Part shown: piece after piece, positions 41,343 through 51,350 of the stretch | Position numbering within the stretch: the first letter of the stretch is position 1 | Layout: each line of letters opens with the position of its first letter | DNA from: Magnetococcales bacterium | GTDB lineage: Bacteria > Pseudomonadota > Magnetococcia > Magnetococcales > JADFWU01 | Direction: 5' to 3' | DNA length: 64,000 nucleotides | Assembly (NCBI GenBank): GCA_015234045.1 | Contig: JADFWU010000016.1 | Span: 1-64,000, forward strand | The notes under the pieces: model-generated | What the model was told of the DNA's origin: nothing | Database searches by the model: none | Seen by the model: the letters and a program-made list of their open reading frames with translations, nothing else | Made by a program: the position numbers and the translations under genes

Positions 41343-43139
41343 ATGCCTCATCAACCGGCGATTTTATCGCACAAGACGCGACTTAACCAAAGTCAGCGCA
41401 TTGTCCCATGGTTTCTCATGGCTTTGCTGACAATTGCACTTTTGGTTACCAACACCGCACGCGCCACCGACAACACGACACACCATTCTGATGCGCGTCC
41501 ACTGATCATTGCCTCTGCCAACTACCCGCTGTTCACTTTCCCTGATCAGAATGGAGAACCCGTCGGCATTACCGTTGACTTCTGGAAACTCTGGTCTGAA
41601 AAAAAAGCCCTGGATGCCATGAAAGCTGATGGCACTTTTGACCGACTACTTACCGAATGGGTGCCAGGCATCCTCAAAGTTGCTGGACGCTTGGATGAAA
41701 TACCGTATGACCTGGCCATGGCAGTCCGCTCTGATTGGCCTCAACCTGTGGAGACACTTAATCAGGGCATAGCCAATCTCTCTCAGGAAGGCATTGCCGA
41801 TCTGGTAAGAAAAGGGGAGGTAGTCCGCCATGAACCAACCGTAAATCCAGCACAGTTGTGGAAACCTGCCCTTGCCATTCTACTCCCCATTTTGATTGTT
41901 CTCGTACTGTTCATCTATTGGAACCGACATCTGCGACGTGAAGTGGAAGAGCGCCGCCAAGCAGAAAAGGCGCTTCGCACTGCCAAAGAGAGCGCCAATG
42001 AAGCAAACCGCGCTAAAACCGAATTCCTTGCCGTAATGAGCCATGAAATCCGCACGCCAATGAACGTCCTGCTCGGCATGGTAGAACTGGTTCTGGAGGC
42101 GGAAGATGACCCGGATAAACGCCATTATCTCGGCATTGCACAAAGCTCTGGTCAAGCATTAATGACCTTGATCAATGATATGCTCGACTTGTCCCGGATT
42201 GAGTCTGGTAAAATTGAGTTGGAATCCACTCCGTTTCATATTGGCAAACTCATCGAAGATGTCGCACATATCTTTTCCATCTCCGCATCGGATAAAGGCG
42301 TTGAACTCACCGCTCACTGTGCGGATGACGTGCCAGAATGGGTAACCGGAGACACACCACGCATCCGCCAACTACTGATCAACCTATCCGGCAATGCACT
42401 GAAATTTACCGATTCAGGCACTATTTTGATCTCTGCCGAAAACGCAGGAACACATAAAATACACTTCTCTGTGCGTGATAGCGGCATAGGCATTCCGCAA
42501 GACAAGCTGGATATGATTTTTAAGCCTTTCAGCCAAGCCGATGCTGGCATGTCGCGTCATTTTGGCGGCGTGGGTTTGGGACTCTATATCTGTTCCCGGA
42601 TCGTAGACAAAATGCAGGGTCGAATATGGGCTGACAGCACCCAAGGTGAGGGTAGTACATTCCATTTGGAGCTTCCTCTACCTGCTACTGAAGCCGTGAT
42701 AGATGAACAAACCGACTCTACAAAAAACAGCCTGTTAACCACTCAAAACAGGGTTGGAAAAAAAATTCTTCTAGTCGAGGATAGCGAAGACAACCGCTTG
42801 CTCATTCAAGCGTTTCTTAGAAAAACACCACACCATCTCATCATGGCAGTCAATGGCGCAGAAGCAGTAGATCTATTCAAACAGGATCATTTTGATCTGG
42901 TGCTGATGGATGTCCAAATGCCTATCAAGGATGGCTACGCCGCAACCCGAGAAATCCGCCAGTGGGAAAAGCAACACTGTAAAGAACCAACCCCGATTCA
43001 CGCCCTCTCCGCCCATGCGTTTTTGGATGCCCAACGCCACAGCCTTGAAGCCGGTTGTGATGGGCATATTACCAAGCCGATTGCCAAAGCCAAACTATTG
43101 AAGTTTCTTGAAACCATAGCAATTTCCACGCAAAATTAG
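41343..43139 (+). CDS. Hybrid sensor histidine kinase with rudimentary SBP_bac_3-like periplasmic region and C-terminal REC
   Basis: FPDQNGEPVGITVDFWKLWSEK|KALDAMKADGTFDRLLTEW; HisKA FLAVMSHEIRTPMNVLLGM; HATPase HFGGVGLGLYICSRIV; REC DLVLMDVQMPIKDGYAA. Confidence 0.88.
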   Translation: MPHQPAILSHKTRLNQSQRIVPWFLMALLTIALLVTNTARATDNTTHHSDARPLIIASANYPLFTFPDQNGEPVGITVDFWKLWSEKKALDAMKADGTFDRLLTEWVPGILKVAGRLDEIPYDLAMAVRSDWPQPVETLNQGIANLSQEGIADLVRKGEVVRHEPTVNPAQLWKPALAILLPILIVLVLFIYWNRHLRREVEERRQAEKALRTAKESANEANRAKTEFLAVMSHEIRTPMNVLLGMVELVLEAEDDPDKRHYLGIAQSSGQALMTLINDMLDLSRIESGKIELESTPFHIGKLIEDVAHIFSISASDKGVELTAHCADDVPEWVTGDTPRIRQLLINLSGNALKFTDSGTILISAENAGTHKIHFSVRDSGIGIPQDKLDMIFKPFSQADAGMSRHFGGVGLGLYICSRIVDKMQGRIWADSTQGEGSTFHLELPLPATEAVIDEQTDSTKNSLLTTQNRVGKKILLVEDSEDNRLLIQAFLRKTPHHLIMAVNGAEAVDLFKQDHFDLVLMDVQMPIKDGYAATREIRQWEKQHCKEPTPIHALSAHAFLDAQRHSLEAGCDGHITKPIAKAKLLKFLETIAISTQN

Positions 43140-43152
43140 ACAGAAAATCCCG

Positions 43153-43198
43153 ACCAGGACTGGAACGACTGACTGTTCAAATTTCAGACGAAATCCCC
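43153..43198. repeat. Partial copy of the dispersed hairpin repeat
   Basis: accaggactggaacgactgactgttcaaatttcagacgaaatcccc vs accagggccgaaacggctgaccgttcaaattttagacgaaaccgct. Confidence 0.5.
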
Positions 43199-43419
43199 GT
43201 ATTGCCCGAATAGACGTATAAATTTACGCATCAAGACAACTTTAATAGTTTAAATATATATATATATAGGATATAAATACCTACGACCAGTAAATTGGGT
43301 TGTAAAAATCTTTGACAATAAAATAATATTAACCATTTACTGTATTCACATTTCCCAGATTATTAAATCTGCTTAAAGAATCCATATTTTCAATGAACTG
43401 CTGATAGGGGGAGTGCGCA

Positions 43420-44202
43420 GTGCATGACTTTATTTCGGTAACTGAAATGGCAGGCGATCATGTCAGTACAGAACAGGTTGATCGCCTTTATCAACGCTAT
43501 GGTTGGGCTATGCCCTATTGTCGTGATCGGGATGTGCTTGAAGTCGCTTGTGGTACTGGTGCGGGACTTGGTTTCCTCAAGTCACACGCACGCTCGCTGA
43601 TCGGCGCTGATCTATGTGACAACGTGCTCTCAACACCTCGACTTCATTACGGAGACCGTATTGATATCCGAACGTTTGACGCACAAGACATCCCACTGCC
43701 CGCCAGTAGTCTGGATGTCGTCATCCTATTTGAAGCACTCTACTACCTACCTGAACCATTACGCTTTTTTCAATCCTGCCAACGGGTATTGCGTCCTGGC
43801 GGTCATCTCTTGATTGCAACTGCCAACAAAGATCTGTCTGATTTCAATCCCAGTCCGTTAAGCACAACATATTTTGGCTCAGTAGAGTTGGCCCAAACGC
43901 TCAACCAACACGGTTTTGAGGTGTCGCTGTATGGCAATACGCCCTATGAAAATACGGGCCTGCGACAACGCACGCTCCGCCCTTTGAAACAGGCTGCCGT
44001 ATCGCTGGGCCTACTCCCTAAATCCAAGGCGGGCAAGATGCTATTGAAGCGGTTTGTTTTTGGCAAGCCGACACATTTTCCTTGGGAAATCAAACAATCA
44101 TCGATTCAACACGCAGCACCTGAGCCAATTTCAAACACTGAGCCTGACCAATCCTTCAAAGTGATCTTTTGCGAGGCAACGTTGAAACATGCCACACAGT
44201 AA
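43420..44202 (+). CDS. SAM-dependent methyltransferase (class I), GTG start
   Basis: DVLEVACGTGAGLGFLKSHARSLIGADLCDNVL...LDVVILFEALYYLPEPLRFFQSCQRVLRPGGHLLIA. Confidence 0.88.
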   Translation: MHDFISVTEMAGDHVSTEQVDRLYQRYGWAMPYCRDRDVLEVACGTGAGLGFLKSHARSLIGADLCDNVLSTPRLHYGDRIDIRTFDAQDIPLPASSLDVVILFEALYYLPEPLRFFQSCQRVLRPGGHLLIATANKDLSDFNPSPLSTTYFGSVELAQTLNQHGFEVSLYGNTPYENTGLRQRTLRPLKQAAVSLGLLPKSKAGKMLLKRFVFGKPTHFPWEIKQSSIQHAAPEPISNTEPDQSFKVIFCEATLKHATQ

Positions 44203-44216
44203 GCGTTGACACAGCC

Positions 44217-45329
44217 ATGCACTCTGTTCCCTTTTTCGATTATCAGGCACTGTTTCGACAGCATGGTAACGCAATGATGGCCATCATTGCGGATTGTGCC
44301 GAGCGTGGCGCATTAATCATGCAGCAGGAACTGCTCGATTTTGAAACAAAGCTGGCCAAATTCATAGGCGTAGACCATGCCATCGGCGTTGGAAACTGCA
44401 CGGATGGGCTCTATCTGGCATTAAGTCAATCCGGCATCGGTGCTGGCGATGAAGTCATTTTTCCGGCTCATACATTTGTTGCCACCGCCGGTGCCATTAA
44501 ACAGGCCAATGCCATACCCGTTCCCGTAGAGTGTGGTACGGACCATTTGATTGATCCCAACGCAATAGAGCAAGCCATCACCCGCAATACACGCGCACTA
44601 TTGCCGGTCCAACTCAACGGGCGTGTGGCACAAATGGACCACATTCTCGCTATTGCCAAGCAGCATGATCTATTGGTGATTGAAGATGCAGCCCAAGCGC
44701 TGGGCGCGACGTTTCAGGGTAAAAAAGCGGGCAGTTTCGGTCTTGCCAGTGCATTCAGCTTCTATCCTGCCAAACTCGTTGGCGGATTGGGCGATGGCGG
44801 TGCTGTGGTGACCAATGATGCGGTATTGGCGAACAAAATCCGCGCCGCCCGAGATCATGGACGAGATCCAGAGCAGGGTACTATCCAATTTTGGGGGATG
44901 AACAGCCGATTGGACACGATCCAAGCGGCGGTACTCTCCTATCTGTTGGATCATTTTGATGAGGTGATCATCAAACGCCGTCACCTGGCCAATCTCTACA
45001 ATGAACAGTTACACGATCTTGATGATCTGACTCTACCACCAGCGCCGTCTGATCAGGGGGCCAACTGGGATGTATTTCAAAATTACGAGATTGAAACCAG
45101 TCACAGAGATCAATTGAAAGCGTATTTGAACCAACAGGGGATCGGCACCGCGCTTCCTTGGGGCGGTCAAGCGGTTCATCAATGGGCCAATCTTGGCTTT
45201 TCCTGTGCACTTCCGGTCACTGAACGCATCTTGTCACGGTCGTTGATGTTGCCGTTGAACATGGCGATAAAGGATGCCGATGTGCGCTCTGTCTGTCAGA
45301 CCATTCGAGGCTTTTATGAACAGGTCTGA
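44217..45329 (+). CDS. DegT/DnrJ/EryC1/StrS-family aminotransferase
   Basis: VGNCTDGLYLALSQSGIGAGDEVIFPAHTFVATAGAI; FSFYPAKLVGGLGDGGAVVTND. Confidence 0.92.
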   Translation: MHSVPFFDYQALFRQHGNAMMAIIADCAERGALIMQQELLDFETKLAKFIGVDHAIGVGNCTDGLYLALSQSGIGAGDEVIFPAHTFVATAGAIKQANAIPVPVECGTDHLIDPNAIEQAITRNTRALLPVQLNGRVAQMDHILAIAKQHDLLVIEDAAQALGATFQGKKAGSFGLASAFSFYPAKLVGGLGDGGAVVTNDAVLANKIRAARDHGRDPEQGTIQFWGMNSRLDTIQAAVLSYLLDHFDEVIIKRRHLANLYNEQLHDLDDLTLPPAPSDQGANWDVFQNYEIETSHRDQLKAYLNQQGIGTALPWGGQAVHQWANLGFSCALPVTERILSRSLMLPLNMAIKDADVRSVCQTIRGFYEQV

Positions 45330-46170
45330 AGCGTGCCATAAAGCCTGGCAAAACGACACGCCAATGCTTGCAAAACATATCCGTAAACATGCTTTAATGA
45401 TGACCAATCGAGGCAATACCGCCCATATCGGCTCTATTCTTTCCATGACAGATATCATTGCCGTGCTTTATGGCGCGGTGATGCGTTTTGATGCGGCCAA
45501 ACCGGATTGGATCGGACGAGATCGCTTTATTCTCAGTAAAGGTCATGCAGCCGCTGGTGTTTATGCGGCTTTGGCAGAGTGTGGGTTCTTCTCTACAGAT
45601 ATCTTAAAAAGTCATTGCCAATCCAATTCACCTCTGTGTGGCCATCTCACTCATAAGCCCCTTCCGGGGATTGAGCACTCTACCGGCTCTTTGGGCCACG
45701 GCTTATCTGTGGCATGTGGTCGGGCATACAGCTTGAAAAAATCCGGTTCGGACAGTCGCGTTTTCGTTGTAATGGGCGATGGCGAATGCGATGAGGGTGC
45801 CATATGGGAAGCGGCACTGTTTGCCGCACACCATCAGTTGGATAACCTGGTAGTGATCATTGATCGCAATCACTTACAAAGCATGACCACCACGGAGAAT
45901 ACCGTAAAGTTGGAGCCATTCGCTGATAAATGGCGGGCATTTGGCTGGGCTGTGGATCAACTGGATGGTCATGATCATACCGCTCTGAATACACGCTTGA
46001 CCACCCTGCCCTTTCGTTCGAATCAACCCAACTGCCTGATTGCCAATACGGTAAAAGGGTGTGGTGTTGGCTTTATGGAAAACCAGGTACTTTGGCACTA
46101 TCGGTCACCGCAAGGCAGTGAATTCATTGCAGCCTGTCACGCACTTGAGCATGGAGACAATAGTGCGTAA
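45316..46170 (+). CDS. Transketolase, N-terminal (ThDP-binding) subunit
   Basis: GNTAHIGSILSMTDIIAVLYGAVMRF; FILSKGHAAAGVYAALAE; GSLGHGLSVACGRAYSLK; GDGECDEGAIWEAALFAAHH. Confidence 0.93.
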   Translation: MNRSEACHKAWQNDTPMLAKHIRKHALMMTNRGNTAHIGSILSMTDIIAVLYGAVMRFDAAKPDWIGRDRFILSKGHAAAGVYAALAECGFFSTDILKSHCQSNSPLCGHLTHKPLPGIEHSTGSLGHGLSVACGRAYSLKKSGSDSRVFVVMGDGECDEGAIWEAALFAAHHQLDNLVVIIDRNHLQSMTTTENTVKLEPFADKWRAFGWAVDQLDGHDHTALNTRLTTLPFRSNQPNCLIANTVKGCGVGFMENQVLWHYRSPQGSEFIAACHALEHGDNSA

Positions 46171-47104
46171 TGCGTTTATTGAAACACTCATCACCCTGGC
46201 TGAGAAAAATCCTCGCCTGATGTTGATAACCGCTGATTTGGGATTTCGGATTTTTGATGATTTCATAGAGCGCTTCCCAGAACAGTTTCTCAATGTGGGT
46301 GTAGCGGAACAAAATATGATCGGTGTGGGCACCGGTCTGGCTCAGGAAGGATGGACTGTATTTGCCTATTCCATTGGCAACTTTTCCACACTGCGCTGCC
46401 TGGAACAGATTCGCAATGATGCTGCCTACCATAATGTCAATCTGACCGTTGTGGCATCCGGTGGCGGGATGGCTTATGGCACGTTGGGCATGTCACACCA
46501 CGCCACCGAAGATTTGGCTATCTTGCGTGCTTTGCCTGGCATCACCGTGACTGCGCCCTGTGACGTATTGGAAACAGTGCAACTGACACAGGCGTTAGCA
46601 GATCGACCGGGTGTCGGCTATCTGCGTCTTGAGCGCAGCAGTAGTCTGAAGTCTGATCAACCTGTGCATTTAGGTCAACCACGGCGATTACGCGAAGGAA
46701 ACGACCTGACGTTGATGGCCACTGGCGGCATTGTTTCCGAAGTAATGGCCGCCGCAGAGATGATGGTCAACCATGGAATCGAAGCCCGTGTATTGAGCAT
46801 TCACACGGTGAAACCACTCAACCCTTCTGAAATCCATGCAGCCATCATTGAAACGGGCGGCATTGTCACAGTTGAAGAGCATACTGTAATGGGCGGGTTG
46901 GGCAGTACGGTGATGGAATGCTTTGTTGAACAGGGTATGACACCGGGCTTTTTCATGCGTCTGGGATTACCGGATCGTGCGGTGGACCAAGTGGGCGATC
47001 AAGCCTGGTTGCGTACGCATTATGGATTGGATGCAGTGGCCATTGTCCAGCGTACACGCCAACTGTTTGCGACAAAAAAAACGCAACACTGTGGTATCCA
47101 ATGA
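46151..47104 (+). CDS. Transketolase, C-terminal (Pyr) subunit
   Basis: FIETLITLAEKNPRLMLITADLG; FLNVGVAEQNMIGVGTGLA; TVEEHTVMGGLGSTVMECF. Confidence 0.93.
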   Translation: METIVRNAFIETLITLAEKNPRLMLITADLGFRIFDDFIERFPEQFLNVGVAEQNMIGVGTGLAQEGWTVFAYSIGNFSTLRCLEQIRNDAAYHNVNLTVVASGGGMAYGTLGMSHHATEDLAILRALPGITVTAPCDVLETVQLTQALADRPGVGYLRLERSSSLKSDQPVHLGQPRRLREGNDLTLMATGGIVSEVMAAAEMMVNHGIEARVLSIHTVKPLNPSEIHAAIIETGGIVTVEEHTVMGGLGSTVMECFVEQGMTPGFFMRLGLPDRAVDQVGDQAWLRTHYGLDAVAIVQRTRQLFATKKTQHCGIQ

Positions 47105-47838
47105 AACGTCTGATGGACATCCTGTTGGCACTGATCGGGCTTTTACTCTCAGCCCCTGTTGTGCTGGTTTTCATGCTGCTTGTCTGGCGACAAGATGGTC
47201 ATAGCCCATTTTATCGCGGAGAGCGCATTGGGTTACAGGGTCGTGTGTTTCGCATGACCAAACTACGCACCATGATACACAACGCCCATCAAAGTGGTGT
47301 CGATTCCACATCCACATCGGACAGACGCATCACGCCGGTTGGTGAACGGATTCGCCGTTTCAAACTGGATGAGCTAACCCAGCTTTGGCATGTATTGATT
47401 GGTGAGATGTCTCTGGTGGGGCCGCGTCCGAATGTTGCTGCGGATGTCGCACTGTATACCAACCGCGAACGGGACCTGCTTTCGGTATTACCGGGTATCA
47501 CGGATCTGGCCTCTATCGTATTTGCCGATGAGGGCGACATCCTACGCCACAGCCAAGACCCGGACCTGGATTACAATCGCCTGATCCGACCTTGGAAAAG
47601 CCGCCTGGGCCTACTCTATGTTCAAAATCGCTCGACATGGCTGGATATACAGATTATCTGGTTGACGATCCGTGCGCTGATCAATCGCCCTTCCGCTTTG
47701 AATCGTCTGGCACGCTGTGTGAGGCGGCTGGGCGGTTCAGAATCGCTCTGCCAGGTGGTGTGCCGGGTTGATCCACTCACACCACATCCACCACCGGGCA
47801 GTGACGTGATTGTCACGTCACGCAGGATCAATGACTGA
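47101..47838 (+). CDS. Sugar transferase (bacterial priming glycosyltransferase family)
   Basis: MKRLMDILLALIGLLLSAPV...PFYRGERIGLQGRVFRMTKLRTM...GERIRRFKLDELTQLWHVLIGEMSLVGPRP. Confidence 0.93.
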   Translation: MKRLMDILLALIGLLLSAPVVLVFMLLVWRQDGHSPFYRGERIGLQGRVFRMTKLRTMIHNAHQSGVDSTSTSDRRITPVGERIRRFKLDELTQLWHVLIGEMSLVGPRPNVAADVALYTNRERDLLSVLPGITDLASIVFADEGDILRHSQDPDLDYNRLIRPWKSRLGLLYVQNRSTWLDIQIIWLTIRALINRPSALNRLARCVRRLGGSESLCQVVCRVDPLTPHPPPGSDVIVTSRRIND

Positions 47839-49028
47839 TGCCTGAGTCAAACAGATCCACACATCATAAAGGCATCAACCTCCATATCTATCCCTCCCGG
47901 TTTGCCCATCGGACACGGATATTGAAGCAAATGCGAGCAATCTGGGATTGGCACTGTTTTGATGAGATCCATGTGGTCGCGATCCATGATGGTGTACTGC
48001 CACAAGAAGAACAGATTGGACCAGATCAGAGGGTTTTTCGGCTTACTATTCCCGCCATATTACAGTCAGGTGGTCGATTGCGTCGGGTACTGGCACATCT
48101 ATTTTGGATGGTTAAGATCCATCGGACCTATGCCAAACAGACCATACGCTGTATCAACTGCCATAATCTGGGCACGCTTGGATTGGGTGTCTGGTTCAAA
48201 ATACGCTACGGTTCACTACTGATCTACGATGCCCATGAGTTGGAGACTCAGCGCAATGGTTGGCCGACATGGCTCTGTTGGGCTACGGGCGTGATTGAGC
48301 GCCTGCTCATTCGATGGGTGGATCAGCTGATTGTGGTAGGTCCAGCCATTGCAGCATGGTATCAGAATCACTATGGACTGCCGGACAATCGGGTTCATGT
48401 GGTCCGCAATGTGCCACAAAAACAGCCGATTATTAGTGAGTCCATCGACTTGAAACGGCGGATGGGTATTCCTGCGCATCACATACTGTGCATCTATGTC
48501 GGATTGCTGGATAGCGGACGCAATATCACCATGATGTTGGAAAGCTTTTCACGCTGTCATCGGTCAGATATTCACCTGTTGATGCTGGGTTACGGTCCAT
48601 TGAGCAATACCTGTCAAAGCATGGCACACGCACATGACACGATCCATTATCATCCAGCTGTTGCACCAGATCAGGTGGTCAATTATATCACCGCTGCGGA
48701 TGTCGGGTTGGTCCTGATTGAACAGAGCTGTTTGAGTTACTACTACTGCCTGCCCAACAAACTGTTTGAGTGCCTGATGGCCGGCGTTCCTGTGTTAACA
48801 AGCGACTTCCCAGAGATGAGTCAGATTGTTCACACCCATGCGTGCGGCTGGTGCATTCCACCCGCTGATGAAGCGCTTGTTAATTTTTTACAAGAGCTTC
48901 ACATATCCGCCATCGAACAGAAACATCACGGTGCCAAACAGGCCGCTTCTCTACTGGATTGGCATCATGAAGCCAACACGATGAAACAAGCTTATCAAGA
49001 AATTATCGACAATACACAAAAATACTAA
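47838..49028 (+). CDS. Glycosyltransferase (GT4-like)
   Basis: INCHNLGTLGLGVWFKIRYGSLLIYDAHELET; CIYVGLLDSGRNITMMLE; PNKLFECLMAGVPVLTSDFPEM; TGATG overlap with preceding gene. Confidence 0.9.
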   Translation: MPESNRSTHHKGINLHIYPSRFAHRTRILKQMRAIWDWHCFDEIHVVAIHDGVLPQEEQIGPDQRVFRLTIPAILQSGGRLRRVLAHLFWMVKIHRTYAKQTIRCINCHNLGTLGLGVWFKIRYGSLLIYDAHELETQRNGWPTWLCWATGVIERLLIRWVDQLIVVGPAIAAWYQNHYGLPDNRVHVVRNVPQKQPIISESIDLKRRMGIPAHHILCIYVGLLDSGRNITMMLESFSRCHRSDIHLLMLGYGPLSNTCQSMAHAHDTIHYHPAVAPDQVVNYITAADVGLVLIEQSCLSYYYCLPNKLFECLMAGVPVLTSDFPEMSQIVHTHACGWCIPPADEALVNFLQELHISAIEQKHHGAKQAASLLDWHHEANTMKQAYQEIIDNTQKY

Positions 49029-49182
49029 CAAAAATATCAATATGTTACGATATGCATTAGGAAAACTTTGGTGTAATACAATTTTCTAATTGAGATTATT
49101 ATAATGTTCTGATATTCTAATAATCAGTTGAAGGGGTAAACACAACCTAACCTAATGATTATTATGGGGATATAGTCAAATC

Positions 49183-49326
49183 ATGGATCGATACGAAATA
49201 GAAATTTCCGAAGTGGGTTACACCGTGCAGGACAAGCAGAACCAGACACCTGTCATTGAAGGCATCCGCGAGTGGGAAACAGCGTGTGAAGTGCATGAAA
49301 TGATTGTCGGAGAGGACGAAGAGTGA
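49183..49326 (+). CDS. Small acidic hypothetical protein, 47 aa
   Basis: Manual translation MDRYEIEISEVGYTVQDKQNQTPVIEGIREWETACEVHEMIVGEDEE. Confidence 0.4.
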   Translation: MDRYEIEISEVGYTVQDKQNQTPVIEGIREWETACEVHEMIVGEDEE

Positions 49327-49331
49327 GCCGC

Positions 49332-49478
49332 ATGACTGATTCATCAGACCAAACCAGATGCGGTCGTCTCTGTTTCGGATCAATATTGACCGGTATCATA
49401 CTGTTGCTGTTGATTGTCATCAGCTATCTGCCGACAGTAATCAACACAGCGCTTTCAGAACGCATTCCGCTTTACTAA
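49332..49478 (+). CDS. Small single-TM protein, 48 aa
   Basis: Manual translation MTDSSDQTRCGRLCFGSILTGIILLLLIVISYLPTVINTALSERIPLY. Confidence 0.4.
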   Translation: MTDSSDQTRCGRLCFGSILTGIILLLLIVISYLPTVINTALSERIPLY

Positions 49479-49550
49479 GCTGCCGCGTTCCGGCAAGAGT
49501 CATATACAATGAGTATGCTCCTCTTGCCGCGCCTTGCAGACGAACCAATA

Positions 49551-49602
49551 TCCTGCGCGATTGGGATAATTTATTTTTTCCGCGACCCTAAACTGATCAA
49601 TC
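49551..49602. repeat. Dispersed ~50-bp repeat (partner at 30354)
   Basis: gggataatttattttttccgcgaccct identical core. Confidence 0.65.
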
Positions 49603-49672
49603 ATTCGATGCACAAATGATTGATCAGCCGTTTTCCCAGATTATCCGCAACTCTATCTCTCTGAGGCAATCG

Positions 49673-49966
49673 TCAGGCAAGCCCGATTCGTGCGGTTTTC
49701 TTGCGCAACTGCTTCACCATATCTTCGATCACTCTTTTTACCATCAATACTTTTTCTGGCGGTTGTTTGCCGGCTTGTTCCATAAAGTAGAGATAGCCGA
49801 TAAAACCAACCAATCCAATCAGAATGGTTTGAATCACCATTTCGATGATTCCGAGAAACAACCAGATCGCTGTCAGGCTGATGGCAGCCAGATAGAGCGG
49901 ATTTTTGACGATGGTGCGAATCAAAGTGCGTAATTGAACAAGCATGGCATCCATTTCTCTGCACAT
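49673..49966 (-). CDS. Small membrane protein
   Basis: 97 aa with two hydrophobic segments (LYLAAISLTAIWLFLGIIEMVIQTILIGLVGFIGYLYFM). Confidence 0.6.
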   Translation of the reverse strand: MCREMDAMLVQLRTLIRTIVKNPLYLAAISLTAIWLFLGIIEMVIQTILIGLVGFIGYLYFMEQAGKQPPEKVLMVKRVIEDMVKQLRKKTARIGLA

Positions 49967-50032
49967 GTAACGTTGGCGAAAGAGTACAGATTAATGAATG
50001 CAAGCTACGGACCTATCATCACACCAGAGCCG

Positions 50033-51250
50033 CTACGTTCGATAATCCGCATTAATTGAGACATAGCCCTGTGAAAGATCACTGGTCCAAACAGTATGGT
50101 GTGCATCACCGAGGTTCAGATTGATATGAATGGCAATCTCTTCCTTTTGCATAACGGCTTTTCCAGCTTGTTCGGTATAGCGCCCTGCCCGCCCGCCTTT
50201 TGAGACGATCTGCACATCCCCAAGAAAGATATCCACTGCATCCACATCCAACGGCACTTCCGCATAGCCTACCGCAGCGAGGATACGTCCCCAGTTTGGA
50301 TCATTGCCATAGCATGCGGTTTTGACCAACGGGCTTTTTGCCACAGTCATTGCAATCTGTTTGGCATCACTGACACTCCGCGCACCAGATACAGTGACCG
50401 ATATGAACTTGGTCGCCCCTTCCGCATCTTTAATGATCCAATGAGCCAAAGCCTGACAGATTTCATTGATCGCATCAGCCACCGGTTTAGCGGAAGGATG
50501 ATCAGCATCGGTGATTTCAGGCAAACCAGCGGCACCAGACGCAAACAGCAGGACAGTGTCGTTGGTGGATGTATCGCCATCCACAGTGATACTGTTAAAG
50601 CTGTTGGTCATGGCGCGTTTGAGCATTGTTTGCAGTGCGGGCGCGGCCACTGTAGCATCGGTAAACAGATAGACCAGCAGTGTTGCCATATTGGGATGAA
50701 TCATCCCCGCCCCTTTGGCAATACCAACAATATTGGCATCACCTTCTGGCGTGGCAATGATACGGCTTTCCACCTTTGGAAAAGTATCGGTGGTCATGAT
50801 GGCTTTAGCCGCCTGATCCCAACTGGCAGATTTAGCCTTTATTGCCATCTCTTTGATCACTGCCAAAGGCTTTTCAACGGGCAGCGCTTCACCAATCACA
50901 CCGGTTGAGCTGACAAACACATGATCATCCGGTGCATTCAGAGCATCGGAAACGGCATGAGAGAGCGCCAAGGCATCCAGCATACCTTGCGGACCATTAC
51001 AGGCATTTGCATTCCCAGAATTGACCAGCAAACCACGTGCTGTCTGTTCAGACAAACGATCCCGACAGAGTTGAACTGGCGCAGCAACCACTTGATTTCG
51101 TGTAAAAACACCAGCCACCGATGCAGCTGGTTCCATACGAACCAGCAATAAATCCTGCTTACCATTGGCTTTAATGCCACAGGCCGCAGTAGAGAGTTTA
51201 AAACCAGCGACTTCTGGCGCTTCCAAAGAAGGCGGGATGCCCACTGCCAT
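50033..51250 (-). CDS. argJ: Bifunctional ornithine acetyltransferase / N-acetylglutamate synthase
   Basis: ARGLLVNSGNANACNGPQG; AKGAGMIHPNMATLLVYLFTDA; FNSITVDGDTSTNDTVLLFASG; YGNDPNWGRILAAVGYA. Confidence 0.96.
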   Translation of the reverse strand: MAVGIPPSLEAPEVAGFKLSTAACGIKANGKQDLLLVRMEPAASVAGVFTRNQVVAAPVQLCRDRLSEQTARGLLVNSGNANACNGPQGMLDALALSHAVSDALNAPDDHVFVSSTGVIGEALPVEKPLAVIKEMAIKAKSASWDQAAKAIMTTDTFPKVESRIIATPEGDANIVGIAKGAGMIHPNMATLLVYLFTDATVAAPALQTMLKRAMTNSFNSITVDGDTSTNDTVLLFASGAAGLPEITDADHPSAKPVADAINEICQALAHWIIKDAEGATKFISVTVSGARSVSDAKQIAMTVAKSPLVKTACYGNDPNWGRILAAVGYAEVPLDVDAVDIFLGDVQIVSKGGRAGRYTEQAGKAVMQKEEIAIHINLNLGDAHHTVWTSDLSQGYVSINADYRT

Positions 51251-51350
51251 GTTTTACGCTCCTCAAAGGTTCTTTTTTTTGTTGGAATAGTTCATCATTG
51301 CACCTGTCTATTGTATTCGGACCACTAACAACAATGAAAGAGGAAAACCC

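Noticed and set aside
43256-43268. TA dinucleotide run (tatatatatata) before the methyltransferase
   Set aside because: Short low-complexity AT sequence; no further support for function.
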